Positions 16,024 to 24,448 are shown, counted from the first letter of the stretch. The stretch is 36,122 nucleotides of DNA from Chitinophagaceae bacterium UBA4857 (GCA_002399735.1 DHEF01000006.1:87073-123194), one strand, 5' to 3'. Notes: generated by a model not told the origin, from the letters alone. Numbers and translations: made by a program.

Positions 16024-17313
16024 ATGGAAAAGCTGGCATTACTATTACTTAAAGCCAATGTAGCCATCATTGTCTTTACTTTGTTTTACTGGTTGTTTTT
16101 ACGCAATGTAACTTTCTATCGCATTAACCGCATTTACTTGTTGTTTGCCATAATTTTTACTTTAGCTTTTCCTTTTATAGAAATTAGCTTTTTTGCGCCG
16201 GCACAACTGGCTGTAATACCAGATTTTATTCCGCAACTACTTACTGCGCCGGCGATAGTAGAAAACAACACCGGTATCTATATTTTATCAGGTATATGGT
16301 TTGCAGGTGTGGCCATATTTTTTATTCGTTTGGGTTCACAACTTTATTCATTGTATCAGCTTCATCGTCAATCAACCTTATGGCAAGGGCAAAAAAATAT
16401 TCGTATAGTTAACGATGAAATTAGTCCATTTTCATTTGGACCATACATTTATATCAATCCGCAATTGCATAGTAGCCAGCAATTAAATATTGTTTTATTG
16501 CACGAGCAAGTACACATAAAACAAAAACACACCATTGATATATTGTTGGTAGAATTTTTATTGTTGCTAAACTGGTTTAACCCCGCGGTATGGTTGCTGC
16601 GTAAAGCAGTAAAAGAAAATCTGGAATATGCGACCGATAGTCAGGTTTTAAAAACCGGTGTTATGCGTAAGGAGTATCAATATCATCTTTTAAGTACTAC
16701 TTGCACTCAACCTGTTTTTACAGTACAAAACAGTTTTAATATTGCCGATTTAAAAAAGAGAATCATCCAGATGAATATGAAAAGAACAGCTAATCATAAA
16801 CTGTTTTCTTATTCATTAATACCTATATTGTCATCCTGCTTATTATTACTTAACAAACCTGTACAACATTTTGCCGAAGATGTTTTAGGCATTACGCCGC
16901 AAAATATCAATAACAATATTATAACTCCCATTAAAGAAAATAGTACGAACGAAACACAAGCGCTTAAAACAGTTCATGCTAAACAAGAGCAATATAAAAA
17001 GAAGAAAAATCTTCAGGCGGCTAGTTCATTAAATCAAAAGCAGTCGAACGGGTTAGGCCTTCAAACACCAACAAACAGGCATGCTGCAAACATTAAAAAC
17101 ATTCCACAACCAACACCAACTACCGGCACCGAAATAATTGTAACTGGTTATGCTACGCCCAAAAAAACGCCTCCTGTAAAAGTTGTACAAGGAGTAGAAA
17201 TTAAATCTGTGGACAAAGAAGCTGCTGCAATTTCACAGGAATTGAACGCTAATCAAGCTATCAAGGTAGTACAGGGTTATCCTATTAACAAACCAGACGC
17301 AGTTAAAAATTAA
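16024..17313 (+). CDS. M56-family membrane metallopeptidase (BlaR1-like) with long periplasmic tail
   Basis: 429 residues. Membrane segments are at about 6-25, 36-56, 87-105 and 262-278. The zinc-protease motif HEQVH (160-164) is on the loop before the fourth span, with the third ligand probably Glu201 in NLEYATD. By analogy with BlaR1/MecR1 it is a sensor that triggers cleavage of the BlaI repressor. Unlike BlaR1 it has no penicillin-binding sensor domain. Instead residues 279-429 are a low-complexity tail with IIVTGYATPKK (371-381), reminiscent of the VVVGYGTQKK segment of SusC-type receptors, and two KVVQG repeats (386-390 and 414-418). Its 3' end overlaps the convergent receptor gene by 11 nt. 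Confidence 0.92.
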   Translation: MEKLALLLLKANVAIIVFTLFYWLFLRNVTFYRINRIYLLFAIIFTLAFPFIEISFFAPAQLAVIPDFIPQLLTAPAIVENNTGIYILSGIWFAGVAIFFIRLGSQLYSLYQLHRQSTLWQGQKNIRIVNDEISPFSFGPYIYINPQLHSSQQLNIVLLHEQVHIKQKHTIDILLVEFLLLLNWFNPAVWLLRKAVKENLEYATDSQVLKTGVMRKEYQYHLLSTTCTQPVFTVQNSFNIADLKKRIIQMNMKRTANHKLFSYSLIPILSSCLLLLNKPVQHFAEDVLGITPQNINNNIITPIKENSTNETQALKTVHAKQEQYKKKKNLQAASSLNQKQSNGLGLQTPTNRHAANIKNIPQPTPTTGTEIIVTGYATPKKTPPVKVVQGVEIKSVDKEAAAISQELNANQAIKVVQGYPINKPDAVKN

Positions 17314-19957
17314 ACGTAAATTTTAGCATCATTAACCGCCCTCTTATCCCATAACTACTGGAGGAACTGTACGTAGCATCTACCCTCAGTAGTTCATAGT
17401 TATTGATGTTGGCAATGTTGGTACAATCAAATTCCATATCGGTTTTCCATGGCTTAATATGATATCTTAAGCGCATATCTGTAAACAAATAATTGACAGA
17501 TGTACCGCCAATTGTTTGGCTGTAAATACTCCGCATTTTTACTTGTAACAACAACCCTTTTAATACTGTGTAATTTCCTGTTAATTGTTGATCCAGCCTG
17601 TGCATGCGGCTATTACTGCCCATTTTTAAATCCTGTTTCATAAAACTGTACATATAACCCGCAGCATAGTTTAACATTATATTTCCAAACAATTTTTTAT
17701 CAATAGTAATTGAGCTGGCAATAGCGTTAAAGTTTATAGGTATTAATGTTTCGTTTATGTATTGCTGCATCCGGTTGATGTTATAACTATTTTTAAGAGT
17801 GACAGTGGCTTTTAAAAAGTAAACATATTTGCTGCCACCAACATTAAAGCCCCATGTAGTACGGGTGTTAGGAATTTGTAGCAAAACATTTCTTTGTATA
17901 TTATCCGTAATACGGCTGGATAATAATGTATTTACTTTTTCTCGTGTAAATGTTATGCCACCATTTAAAAATAGTAAATGTAAAGTGCGTTGAAAATTAT
18001 AACCAATGCCTGCGGTATGCGTACTTCTTTCCTGCAACGGCGCATCATTGGCTTGCAAGGAACGATAGTTGGCGAGTATTACACCGCGATAAACGGTATG
18101 CATATCCGATAGTGTATTTTTAAAAGTGTAAGAAGCACTGAAAGATTCCTGCGCATTTAAAAACCGTTTATATGTTGCCGATGGATTTATCCAAAGCCGG
18201 TTATACGTTTTTGCTAAATTATACTCCGCTTGTTTGTAATGAATTGTTTGCGCTATTACGGGAATACTAAAACCAATCTCCGATTTATTGGGCACCACCC
18301 AGCTATAATCGCTTTGCAATGTGGTTCTGTATCGGTTCCAAGTTAAATTATTACCGGCATCGTTTATGTATTTATTCCACTGTCCACTATTTTGTAATAA
18401 TTCCAGTTCGCTTTCCAGTTGCCTGTTTTCCTGCAAAAACAAAAGTTTGTAATGCTGTCTGAAATACTTTTTTGTAAGCAAGTAAGATGCTTGCAATTGA
18501 TTTTGTAACAACCGTTGTGCCATCTCTTGAGTAACTGCTTCATACGGCAAACCATTATTTAAAATTTGTGCGTGTAAACCTTCATTGGCTAATAATGTTG
18601 CGGGTCTGTTTCCATAATGTATATTCCATTTTAACTCTGCCACCGCTTTACTTTTTAATAATGGTATAAAATGAAACTCATTGGCCAGTGAAAATAATCG
18701 TCCGTTTAGTTTTTGGTCAAAAGCAGCGGATTGTGTTTGTAAATAACTACGATCCCGTGATAGCTCTACTTCTGTACTAGTTCTATTATTAAAATAGTAC
18801 TGCGGTTTGTTTGCATGAACAGAAAACTCGGCGTTAATAATTCGTGGCCTTTTTACCGTTTCCTGTTTTTCAAAATACTGAATGGTATCAGTGGCCGTAA
18901 ATAATAATGTCTGGTTGTTATAGTTTAAAATTTGCCGGTCGGTAAATGCCTGTATGTTTGTTCTAAACTGTACCTCTTTTTTATTCTTAAACAGGTAGTT
19001 AATGTTAACCAGCCCGGAACGGTTGATATAATAGTTTCTTCTGGGTAAATCAGGGTTGCCTGTTGTACCTGATGATAACATTTCCGACAGAGAAATTGCT
19101 TCTGTATTTGAAATAGTGTTTAGCCTGGATATTTCACTTCTATAATCTTCTCCGGCGTTATTTACTTTAAACGTATTGATTGTTTTTACTTTTCTGTTCA
19201 ACATAACGGTGTTTACCGTTGCAGTGTATTGTGTTGGCAAACCAATGCCCGCATTTACTATACCGGATACCTTCCAGCTATTGGCATCTTTTAATACCAG
19301 GTTCAGGCTTACATTATCAGTTGTTTTTCTGTTTTGCAATACTTTTATCGGTTGGTGATTTTCCACCAGCTCTACCGATTCTATCATTTCTTTTTTAATC
19401 GCTTTAGTAGCCGCTCCATAACGACCACCCATTAAATCATCCCAATCGGTAAACAGGTTGCCGATTTTTTTGCCATTAAAATAAATGGTGCCGTCTTCCT
19501 CTATATTTATACCGGGCATGCGTTTCAATACATCTTCAATATTCCTGTCTTCTTCATTGGCAAAGGCCGATACCTTGTAACGGGTTGTGTCTCCTTTGTT
19601 AACGATTGGGGGTTGCCTGACTAATACTTCTTTTAATGCCTGTACTTCTTCAACCAGCACAAAATCGTATTGCAAACGGCTTTTATCAACTGACTGCCTG
19701 CTTGTTTTATAGCTAATATGTTTTACTTCTATAAAACAACCATCGGCCAAACTATCCTTATGTATTAGTATAGTATAATTGCCGCCTTTATCGGTATAGC
19801 TAAACTTTATTATTAAACCACTGCTATTTTTCAGCAGTATATTGGCGCCGGCTACCGGCTGGTCCCGTTCATCCTTTACTATACCTCTCAACCCTTGTTG
19901 GGCATAAAGCACATTCAAACCAATATTCAAAACCAGAAAAAAAATTAATCTTCTCAT
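17303..19957 (-). CDS. TonB-dependent-receptor-like outer-membrane protein
   Basis: 884 residues with a signal peptide (about 1-19). A carboxypeptidase-regulatory-like domain (GLRGIVKDERDQPVAGANIL, about 22-105) is followed by a plug-like domain (about 110-225, with ALKEVLVRQPP at its start and IEDVLKRMPGINIEEDGTI inside), then a large beta-barrel ending LMMLKFTFNF with the terminal Phe that directs barrel assembly. The substrate is unknown. It is translated with the GLPGLI gene upstream (ATGA overlap at 19954-19957). The tandem dyads at 20861-20896 suggest control by the BlaI protein encoded at 15653. No SusD lipoprotein is present. Confidence 0.9.
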   Translation of the reverse strand: MRRLIFFLVLNIGLNVLYAQQGLRGIVKDERDQPVAGANILLKNSSGLIIKFSYTDKGGNYTILIHKDSLADGCFIEVKHISYKTSRQSVDKSRLQYDFVLVEEVQALKEVLVRQPPIVNKGDTTRYKVSAFANEEDRNIEDVLKRMPGINIEEDGTIYFNGKKIGNLFTDWDDLMGGRYGAATKAIKKEMIESVELVENHQPIKVLQNRKTTDNVSLNLVLKDANSWKVSGIVNAGIGLPTQYTATVNTVMLNRKVKTINTFKVNNAGEDYRSEISRLNTISNTEAISLSEMLSSGTTGNPDLPRRNYYINRSGLVNINYLFKNKKEVQFRTNIQAFTDRQILNYNNQTLLFTATDTIQYFEKQETVKRPRIINAEFSVHANKPQYYFNNRTSTEVELSRDRSYLQTQSAAFDQKLNGRLFSLANEFHFIPLLKSKAVAELKWNIHYGNRPATLLANEGLHAQILNNGLPYEAVTQEMAQRLLQNQLQASYLLTKKYFRQHYKLLFLQENRQLESELELLQNSGQWNKYINDAGNNLTWNRYRTTLQSDYSWVVPNKSEIGFSIPVIAQTIHYKQAEYNLAKTYNRLWINPSATYKRFLNAQESFSASYTFKNTLSDMHTVYRGVILANYRSLQANDAPLQERSTHTAGIGYNFQRTLHLLFLNGGITFTREKVNTLLSSRITDNIQRNVLLQIPNTRTTWGFNVGGSKYVYFLKATVTLKNSYNINRMQQYINETLIPINFNAIASSITIDKKLFGNIMLNYAAGYMYSFMKQDLKMGSNSRMHRLDQQLTGNYTVLKGLLLQVKMRSIYSQTIGGTSVNYLFTDMRLRYHIKPWKTDMEFDCTNIANINNYELLRVDATYSSSSSYGIRGRLMMLKFTFNF

Positions 19958-20841
19958 GGTTTCAGCTCCAGCGGATTAGTCAATACTACTTTAGCATTCT
20001 TTTTCTTTTCTTCCATTAATTTATCCGCTGCCTCACCCGAATGAAACTTGTTTTTCCTATCTCTGAACCTTACAGCAATTGTTCCACTTACACCGGCTTG
20101 TGCTTGTGTTATACCACCCGGATCATTCTCATAAGCATCTTTAGCTTTTTTCAAAACAGACTCTGTTACTTTTAATGCTGGTTTATCTGGCGGATAAACC
20201 GTTAACTCCCCTTCCTCCGCTTCGCTTATGTATTTAAATATGAAAAACACTTCGGCTTTATCGTCATAGGCTTCCAGTATTACACCCGGCAAACCATTTA
20301 ACTTCCATGGGCCGGTGGTAAAAGGCAAATCAGTAGTAAACCATGCTGTATATTTTCGTCCGCCAAACAAACCGCTAGCTTGCTGGCATGTATATCCGCC
20401 AATTGTTTTTGTTGCTGTTTGTATATCCCATTTAATAACCGGAAGTTTTTCCTCTATTTCGTATTTAGATAAACTAACCGACTCATAACGGGTTAGCTTC
20501 TTATCGGTAAACTTTTGTTCCATTAGCGCCGTGGTTAAACCCCAGTCGTTAACAACAGCCATTGGCATTCCAACTACTGCCCTTGTTGCCCCGCCTGCAG
20601 GTGGTGCTGCAACGGCTTCTCTGGGTTTAATAGCTACCGAAAAAGGGTAATTATTATAAGCACTGCTGGTTTTGCCAATACGTAATACCAGCTCCTCGTT
20701 ATGCAAAGTGTCGGGCTTTTGTTTGTCTATAATATGTATAAACTTATAGGCCACTTTTACCACCATCGGTTCCGAATGTTGTGCTTTACCCGCCATCCCT
20801 AATATAAGTGCTAATGCTGTTACAAAAAACTGCTGTTTCAT
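19954..20841 (-). CDS. GLPGLI family protein
   Basis: 295 residues with a signal peptide (about 1-20). It carries the exact family signature in WKLNGLPGVILEAYDDK, preceded by TKTIGGYTCQQASGLFGGRKYTAWFTTDLPFTTGP, the typical order of blocks. The C-terminal third is Lys/Glu/Pro rich. Members are exported proteins of unknown activity usually paired with an outer-membrane receptor, as here, where the stop overlaps the receptor start by 4 nt. It is the first gene of the operon, with a leader of about 20 nt and two abutting operator dyads upstream. Confidence 0.93.
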   Translation of the reverse strand: MKQQFFVTALALILGMAGKAQHSEPMVVKVAYKFIHIIDKQKPDTLHNEELVLRIGKTSSAYNNYPFSVAIKPREAVAAPPAGGATRAVVGMPMAVVNDWGLTTALMEQKFTDKKLTRYESVSLSKYEIEEKLPVIKWDIQTATKTIGGYTCQQASGLFGGRKYTAWFTTDLPFTTGPWKLNGLPGVILEAYDDKAEVFFIFKYISEAEEGELTVYPPDKPALKVTESVLKKAKDAYENDPGGITQAQAGVSGTIAVRFRDRKNKFHSGEAADKLMEEKKKNAKVVLTNPLELKP

Positions 20842-20860
20842 AATTTAAGTTTTACGATTA

Positions 20861-20896
20861 TTTCATAAATATACGAATATTCGTAGACATACGAAA
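20861..20896 (-). promoter_or_regulatory. Two tandem BlaI-type operators at the GLPGLI/receptor promoter
   Basis: Read on the minus strand, the start-proximal site (20861-20878) is ATTCGTA-TATT-TATGAAA, 16/18 identical to the blaI operator including its spacer. It contains the -7-like TATATTTA (20866-20873). Abutting it, 20879-20896 reads TTTCGTA-TGTC-TACGAAT. The junction forms the perfect palindrome TACGAATATTCGTA (20872-20885). Two end-to-end sites at exact 18-bp spacing suggest cooperative binding. Confidence 0.75.
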
Positions 20897-20942
20897 TAAT
20901 GTAAGTAAAATTTAAATAGCAGCCCTTTACATGCTTAAATGC

Positions 20943-20972
20943 AAAGAAGCCGCACTTTCGTACGGCTTCTTT
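20943..20972 (-). terminator. Possible terminator after the DUF937-OmpA gene
   Basis: AAAGAAGCCG (20943-20952) pairs with CGGCTTCTTT (20963-20972), a 10-bp stem with a 10-nt loop, 21 nt past the stop of the minus-strand gene. The T run is short in the minus direction, so efficiency is uncertain. Confidence 0.6.
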
Positions 20973-20993
20973 TAATAGGAGGTGTTCTTGTTC

Positions 20994-22298
20994 TTATTTC
21001 TTAATAACTCTTACGTCAACTCTTCTGTTTTGTGCTTTACACTCATCTGTATCATTAGGTGTACATACCGGGTGTAACGGACCGTAACCTTCAGACGATA
21101 ATCTTTCAGTTGCAATACCGGCTTTCACTACTTCTTGTAAAGCTACTTTAGCTCTTTCGCCGGATATGCGTGTGTTAACATCCGAAGCACCGGTGTTATC
21201 TGTATAACCGCCAAATTTAAACTCAGCGTTAGGGAACATTTTAAGTATGGCAGCTATGTTTTTAAGTTGTTGTAAAGAGGCTGCTGTTAAAACAGATTTA
21301 CCTGTTTCAAAATACACCCTGTCAAGCGTGTACCACTCTTTTGTTTTATCCACTGTATCTACAACAAAATTGTTGCTGTTTAAAAAATTAAACAATTTAG
21401 CTTCTGTACTATTCTCACCTACATTTAGTATAGTTCCGTCAGCCAGTTTTATTTCTTTATTCGCACCTAAATCATAAATAAAATTACCCAACGTATCTAA
21501 GTGGCCTTTTATGCCAACCAATGGTTTTGCACCATCAGTATGATCACCCTTTTCATGCATTAAAGTATCGCTACCCGTTGTATTGGCTGTTTTATTACAT
21601 CCGTTACCGGCAAAGTAAAGAGCTAATAATCCTAAACCAAGCAATATTAATAATGGTAATAACCATTTTAAACTACCACTTTTACTTTCGTGGTGTACAT
21701 CATGATGCGCCACCGGATGTGATGTAGCATGTGTTTGTTTTGCAGCGGCTGTAACCGTTGGTGTAATACCCGCAAAACCTAATAAGCTACCAATTCCCGC
21801 AGGCAATGCTGCAACAATATTATCTTTTTGCGATGCTAACAGGTTGCTAAAATCATTTACATTTAAACCATTTGTTTGAATGTGATTACCCAGGCTACCC
21901 AATGTAGTAGGCACTGCCGCACTTAAAACAGATGCTGCCGATGAAGTTTTAATACCGGCATACGAAGCAATCGTTTCAATAATGCTGCTTACTTTATCGC
22001 CAAAAATAGATTGTAGCCAGCCTGTAGCTTTTGCTACTAACTCATTCGATCCGCCAAACAGATTACCAATGTTGCTTAACACGCCATTGTTATTGGCTTC
22101 TTGTGCAAGGTTAAATACTTCAGTAGCACTTTCGTTGCTAGCAGCAGCTTTGGTGGTTAAACCACCTAAAATAAGGGGCAAAATTCCTGATACCGCTTTG
22201 GCTATTCCGTTCTCGCTTTCGCCCAGCGTATTACTTATTTTAGCAATTAAATCCGGCGTAAGATGCGACTTTACAACATCCAGTAAATTGAATGACAT
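20994..22298 (-). CDS. DUF937 domain fused to OmpA peptidoglycan-binding domain
   Basis: 434 residues in three parts. Residues 1-185 are a DUF937-type region, Gly/Ala/Ser rich, with repeated SGILPLILGGLTTKAA-like segments and no signal peptide. A His-rich linker (HATSHPVAHHDVHHES, about 188-204) and a membrane span (about 209-227) follow. Residues 325-434 form an OmpA-like domain (VYFETGKSVLTAASL, GGYTDNTGASDVN, SGERAKVAL, ending NRRVDVRVIKK). The topology implied is DUF937 in the cytoplasm and OmpA in the periplasm bound to peptidoglycan. The role is unknown. Monocistronic, facing away from the GNAT gene. Confidence 0.9.
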   Translation of the reverse strand: MSFNLLDVVKSHLTPDLIAKISNTLGESENGIAKAVSGILPLILGGLTTKAAASNESATEVFNLAQEANNNGVLSNIGNLFGGSNELVAKATGWLQSIFGDKVSSIIETIASYAGIKTSSAASVLSAAVPTTLGSLGNHIQTNGLNVNDFSNLLASQKDNIVAALPAGIGSLLGFAGITPTVTAAAKQTHATSHPVAHHDVHHESKSGSLKWLLPLLILLGLGLLALYFAGNGCNKTANTTGSDTLMHEKGDHTDGAKPLVGIKGHLDTLGNFIYDLGANKEIKLADGTILNVGENSTEAKLFNFLNSNNFVVDTVDKTKEWYTLDRVYFETGKSVLTAASLQQLKNIAAILKMFPNAEFKFGGYTDNTGASDVNTRISGERAKVALQEVVKAGIATERLSSEGYGPLHPVCTPNDTDECKAQNRRVDVRVIKK

Positions 22299-22439
22299 AA
22301 TTAATTGGGTTTTGATTTTTTATGTTTTTATTTTGGTAGTATTTGCCGCATTAAGCCGCTGCAAATTTTTAGGGGGAGCTTGTATTATCAAAGTTAATAT
22401 AAAAAACAGGTATTTAATAATAGGTTTTTGTTAAGTCAT

Positions 22440-22745
22440 AATATCCGGCCGTTTAGTCAGCACTTTCCATCGCCCAATTAAAATCCGTTTATACCCGGGT
22501 TTTATTTTTTGTTACCACCGTCCCTCGCTTGATTGAACTTTACTTGCGTCGCACTCTTGTACTGCATATTGCTAATCAACATGGTGTTATTTTTAGCCAA
22601 GCAGTTGGAGTATTAAAATAATAAGAACACTTGCGTTAAGCTTTCAGCTTGTAACATAGGAAAATTTAAATAATCGGAAAACAGCTTTATGCTTTAAGCT
22701 TTATGCGTTCAGCTTACATTCACTAATTTCACTGCTTAATAAAAA
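22440..22745. repeat. Diverged copy of the dispersed repeat
   Basis: In the 453-nt gap 22299-22751 no gene is seen; the first ~140 nt are AT-rich promoter-side sequence. From about 22512 (CCACCGTCCCTCGCTT) to 22566 lies a core copy containing ACTTGCGTCGCACTCTTGTACTGCAT, split into two parts by an extra GATTGAACTTT that also occurs, as GATCTTT, near 5982. An AAGCTTTATGC/CAGCTT-rich stretch (22638-22720) follows, like that at 15353-15384. The copy lies between divergent genes. Confidence 0.7.
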
Positions 22746-22751
22746 CGAGTA

Positions 22752-23219
22752 ATGAACGAAAGCATAGAAATAGTAGATTTTACAGACGATTTAAAAGATG
22801 CCATTAAAACACTCAATTACGAATGGCTGGAAAAATATTTTCATATTGAAGAAGGCGATCGTAAATCCTTGTCAAACCCAAGAGAGGAGATTATTGATAA
22901 AGGTGGTTACATTTTTTATGCCCGCCTTAATAACGAAATTGTAGGTACGGCCTCATTAATAAAAAAATCGGATACTAATTTTGAACTAGGAAAAATGGCC
23001 GTTACTCAAAAAGCACAGGGCCATGGCATTGGCAAAATTTTGCTGGAACACTGTTTACATTTCGCCCAACAAAAACAAATAAAAACACTCACGCTTTACT
23101 CCAATACAATATTGCAATCTGCCATACACCTTTACCGCAAATATGGCTTTGTAGAAATTGAATTGGAAAAAGGTGTGTACGAACGTGGTAATATAAAAAT
23201 GAAGAAAGATATTGTGTAA
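22752..23219 (+). CDS. GNAT-family N-acetyltransferase
   Basis: 155 residues, the normal size for a single GNAT domain. The acetyl-CoA-binding motif A is LGKMAVTQKAQGHGIGKILLEHCLHFA (split here as LGKMAVTQKAQGHGIG, then KILLEH), followed by LTLYSN and the C-terminal AIHLYRKYGFVEIEL block. The acceptor cannot be predicted. It is the first of three closely packed genes (GNAT, DUF2059, YdeI). Confidence 0.92.
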   Translation: MNESIEIVDFTDDLKDAIKTLNYEWLEKYFHIEEGDRKSLSNPREEIIDKGGYIFYARLNNEIVGTASLIKKSDTNFELGKMAVTQKAQGHGIGKILLEHCLHFAQQKQIKTLTLYSNTILQSAIHLYRKYGFVEIELEKGVYERGNIKMKKDIV

Positions 23220-23232
23220 ACAACTTTATAAA

Positions 23233-23712
23233 ATGAAAATATTCACCCTCATCTGTTTATTGTTTGTCTCAGTTTTGTTGCAGGCACAAAGCAATGCAGC
23301 GGAAACCTTTCAGCGTATATCAGCCGCTGCCGAAAGTTATGTTGTTGATACCACTGCTGTGCCTGATGATAAATTAACTGCAGCCATAAAAAAATTACGT
23401 CGGGTAAAAGGTGGCTTTAATATTAACGAAGCCATACTTTTTAAAATAGCCGAAGACCGCAACAAAGGAGACATAACAAAAGAAGAAGGAGAGAAGCTGG
23501 AAGATTTTTTCGCTAACAAGAATGGTAAAGTATGGTTAGAAAATGCCGTTATACATATTCATCGTAATATTTTTACCTTAAGCGAAATAAAACAACTGAC
23601 TAAATTTTACCAATCAGCAGCGGGTAAAAAAATGTCGGATAATTTTCCGGTTATTATGTTACAATCTATGAAAGCGGCTGAAAAAATAATTGAAGTCTAC
23701 AAACAAAAATAA
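23233..23712 (+). CDS. DUF2059 secreted protein
   Basis: 159 residues from the Met at 23233; the longer frame from 23212 overlaps the GNAT gene and would put seven residues in front of a good signal peptide, so I reject it. The signal peptide is MKIFTLICLLFVSVLLQAQ. The C-terminal part (FTLSEIKQLTKFYQSAAGKK, then MLQSMKAAEKI) is the DUF2059 signature. These proteins are all-helical, periplasmic, and of unknown function. The stop overlaps the YdeI start (TAATG). Confidence 0.85.
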   Translation: MKIFTLICLLFVSVLLQAQSNAAETFQRISAAAESYVVDTTAVPDDKLTAAIKKLRRVKGGFNINEAILFKIAEDRNKGDITKEEGEKLEDFFANKNGKVWLENAVIHIHRNIFTLSEIKQLTKFYQSAAGKKMSDNFPVIMLQSMKAAEKIIEVYKQK

Positions 23713-24269
23713 TGTCAGCTACCTTTTTTACCACACCCGCAGCTTTCAATAAATGGTTAACAAAAAACCATAACAAAGAAAAAGAACTGATTGTCGGTTT
23801 TTATAAAATTAATAGTGGCAAAGCTTCTATTACCTGGTCACAATCGGTAGATGAAGCGCTATGTTTTGGTTGGATTGACGGCGTAAGAAAATCTATTGAT
23901 AATGAAAGTTACAGCATACGGTTTACACCCCGCAGACCCGATAGTATTTGGAGCCCTATTAATATAAAAAAGGTAGAAATGCTTATTGCAGAAGGACGTA
24001 TGAAACCGGAAGGACTCAAAGCTTTTAGTTTTTATACAGAAGCTAAGTCAAATATTTATTTACTCAGAAAAGAAGCCATACCGCTTGACAGTAAATATGA
24101 AAAACTGTTTGAGAAAAATAAAACTGCCTGGGCATTTTTTAACCAGCAAGCGCCCTCTTATAAAAAAGTAATTATACATTGGATAATGAGTGCGAAACAA
24201 GAAACCACACAGGTTTCACGGCTTAATAAAACAATAAGTGCCAGTCAAGCGCAGCAACGTATTCAATAA
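23712..24269 (+). CDS. YdeI/OmpD-associated family protein
   Basis: 185 residues. Signature blocks of the family are FNKWLTKNHNKEKELIVGFYK near the N terminus, SVDEALCFGWIDGVRKSID (about 43-61), and RRPDSIWSPINIKKVEMLI; the C-terminal helical OmdA part ends with the WIMSAKQETT region. The family has been linked to bacteriocin protection and to OmpD but its biochemistry is not settled. There is no signal peptide, so it is cytoplasmic. Third gene of the GNAT operon, translationally coupled through TAATG. Confidence 0.88.
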   Translation: MSATFFTTPAAFNKWLTKNHNKEKELIVGFYKINSGKASITWSQSVDEALCFGWIDGVRKSIDNESYSIRFTPRRPDSIWSPINIKKVEMLIAEGRMKPEGLKAFSFYTEAKSNIYLLRKEAIPLDSKYEKLFEKNKTAWAFFNQQAPSYKKVIIHWIMSAKQETTQVSRLNKTISASQAQQRIQ

Positions 24270-24448
24270 AGAAAACAAACACCTCACCCCCGAGCGTTGC
24301 TCCTTCCCTTTTGGGAATCTCCTAAAGGAAAGGGAGTAACAACTCAGAAAAAAAAGCGTATTGCCAAATGCTGAATAGCGTTACTACAGTACAGGAGTGC
24401 GACGCAGGGGACGATGATAGTAGTACTGCTGCTGACAACCAAAAAATA
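24270..24448. repeat. Copy of the dispersed repeat between convergent genes
   Basis: TTCCC-TTTT-GGGAA (24305-24318) and an overlapping CTTCCCTT/AAAGGGAG pairing form a hairpin cap. A core copy at 24386-24436 (GAGTGCGACGCAGGGGACGA, then TGATAGTAGTACTGCTGCTG) matches the copies at 15458-15500 and 31636-31688. The hairpin may double as a terminator for the convergent YdeI and metH genes. Confidence 0.8.

Noticed and set aside
15653..17313. BlaI/M56 pair as a beta-lactam resistance system
   Set aside because: There is no penicillin-binding sensor domain on the M56 protein and no beta-lactamase or PBP gene in the window; the shared operators point to the GLPGLI/receptor operon instead.
23212..23232. 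Earlier ATG for the DUF2059 gene
   Set aside because: It overlaps the GNAT gene and would bury a good signal peptide behind seven residues.
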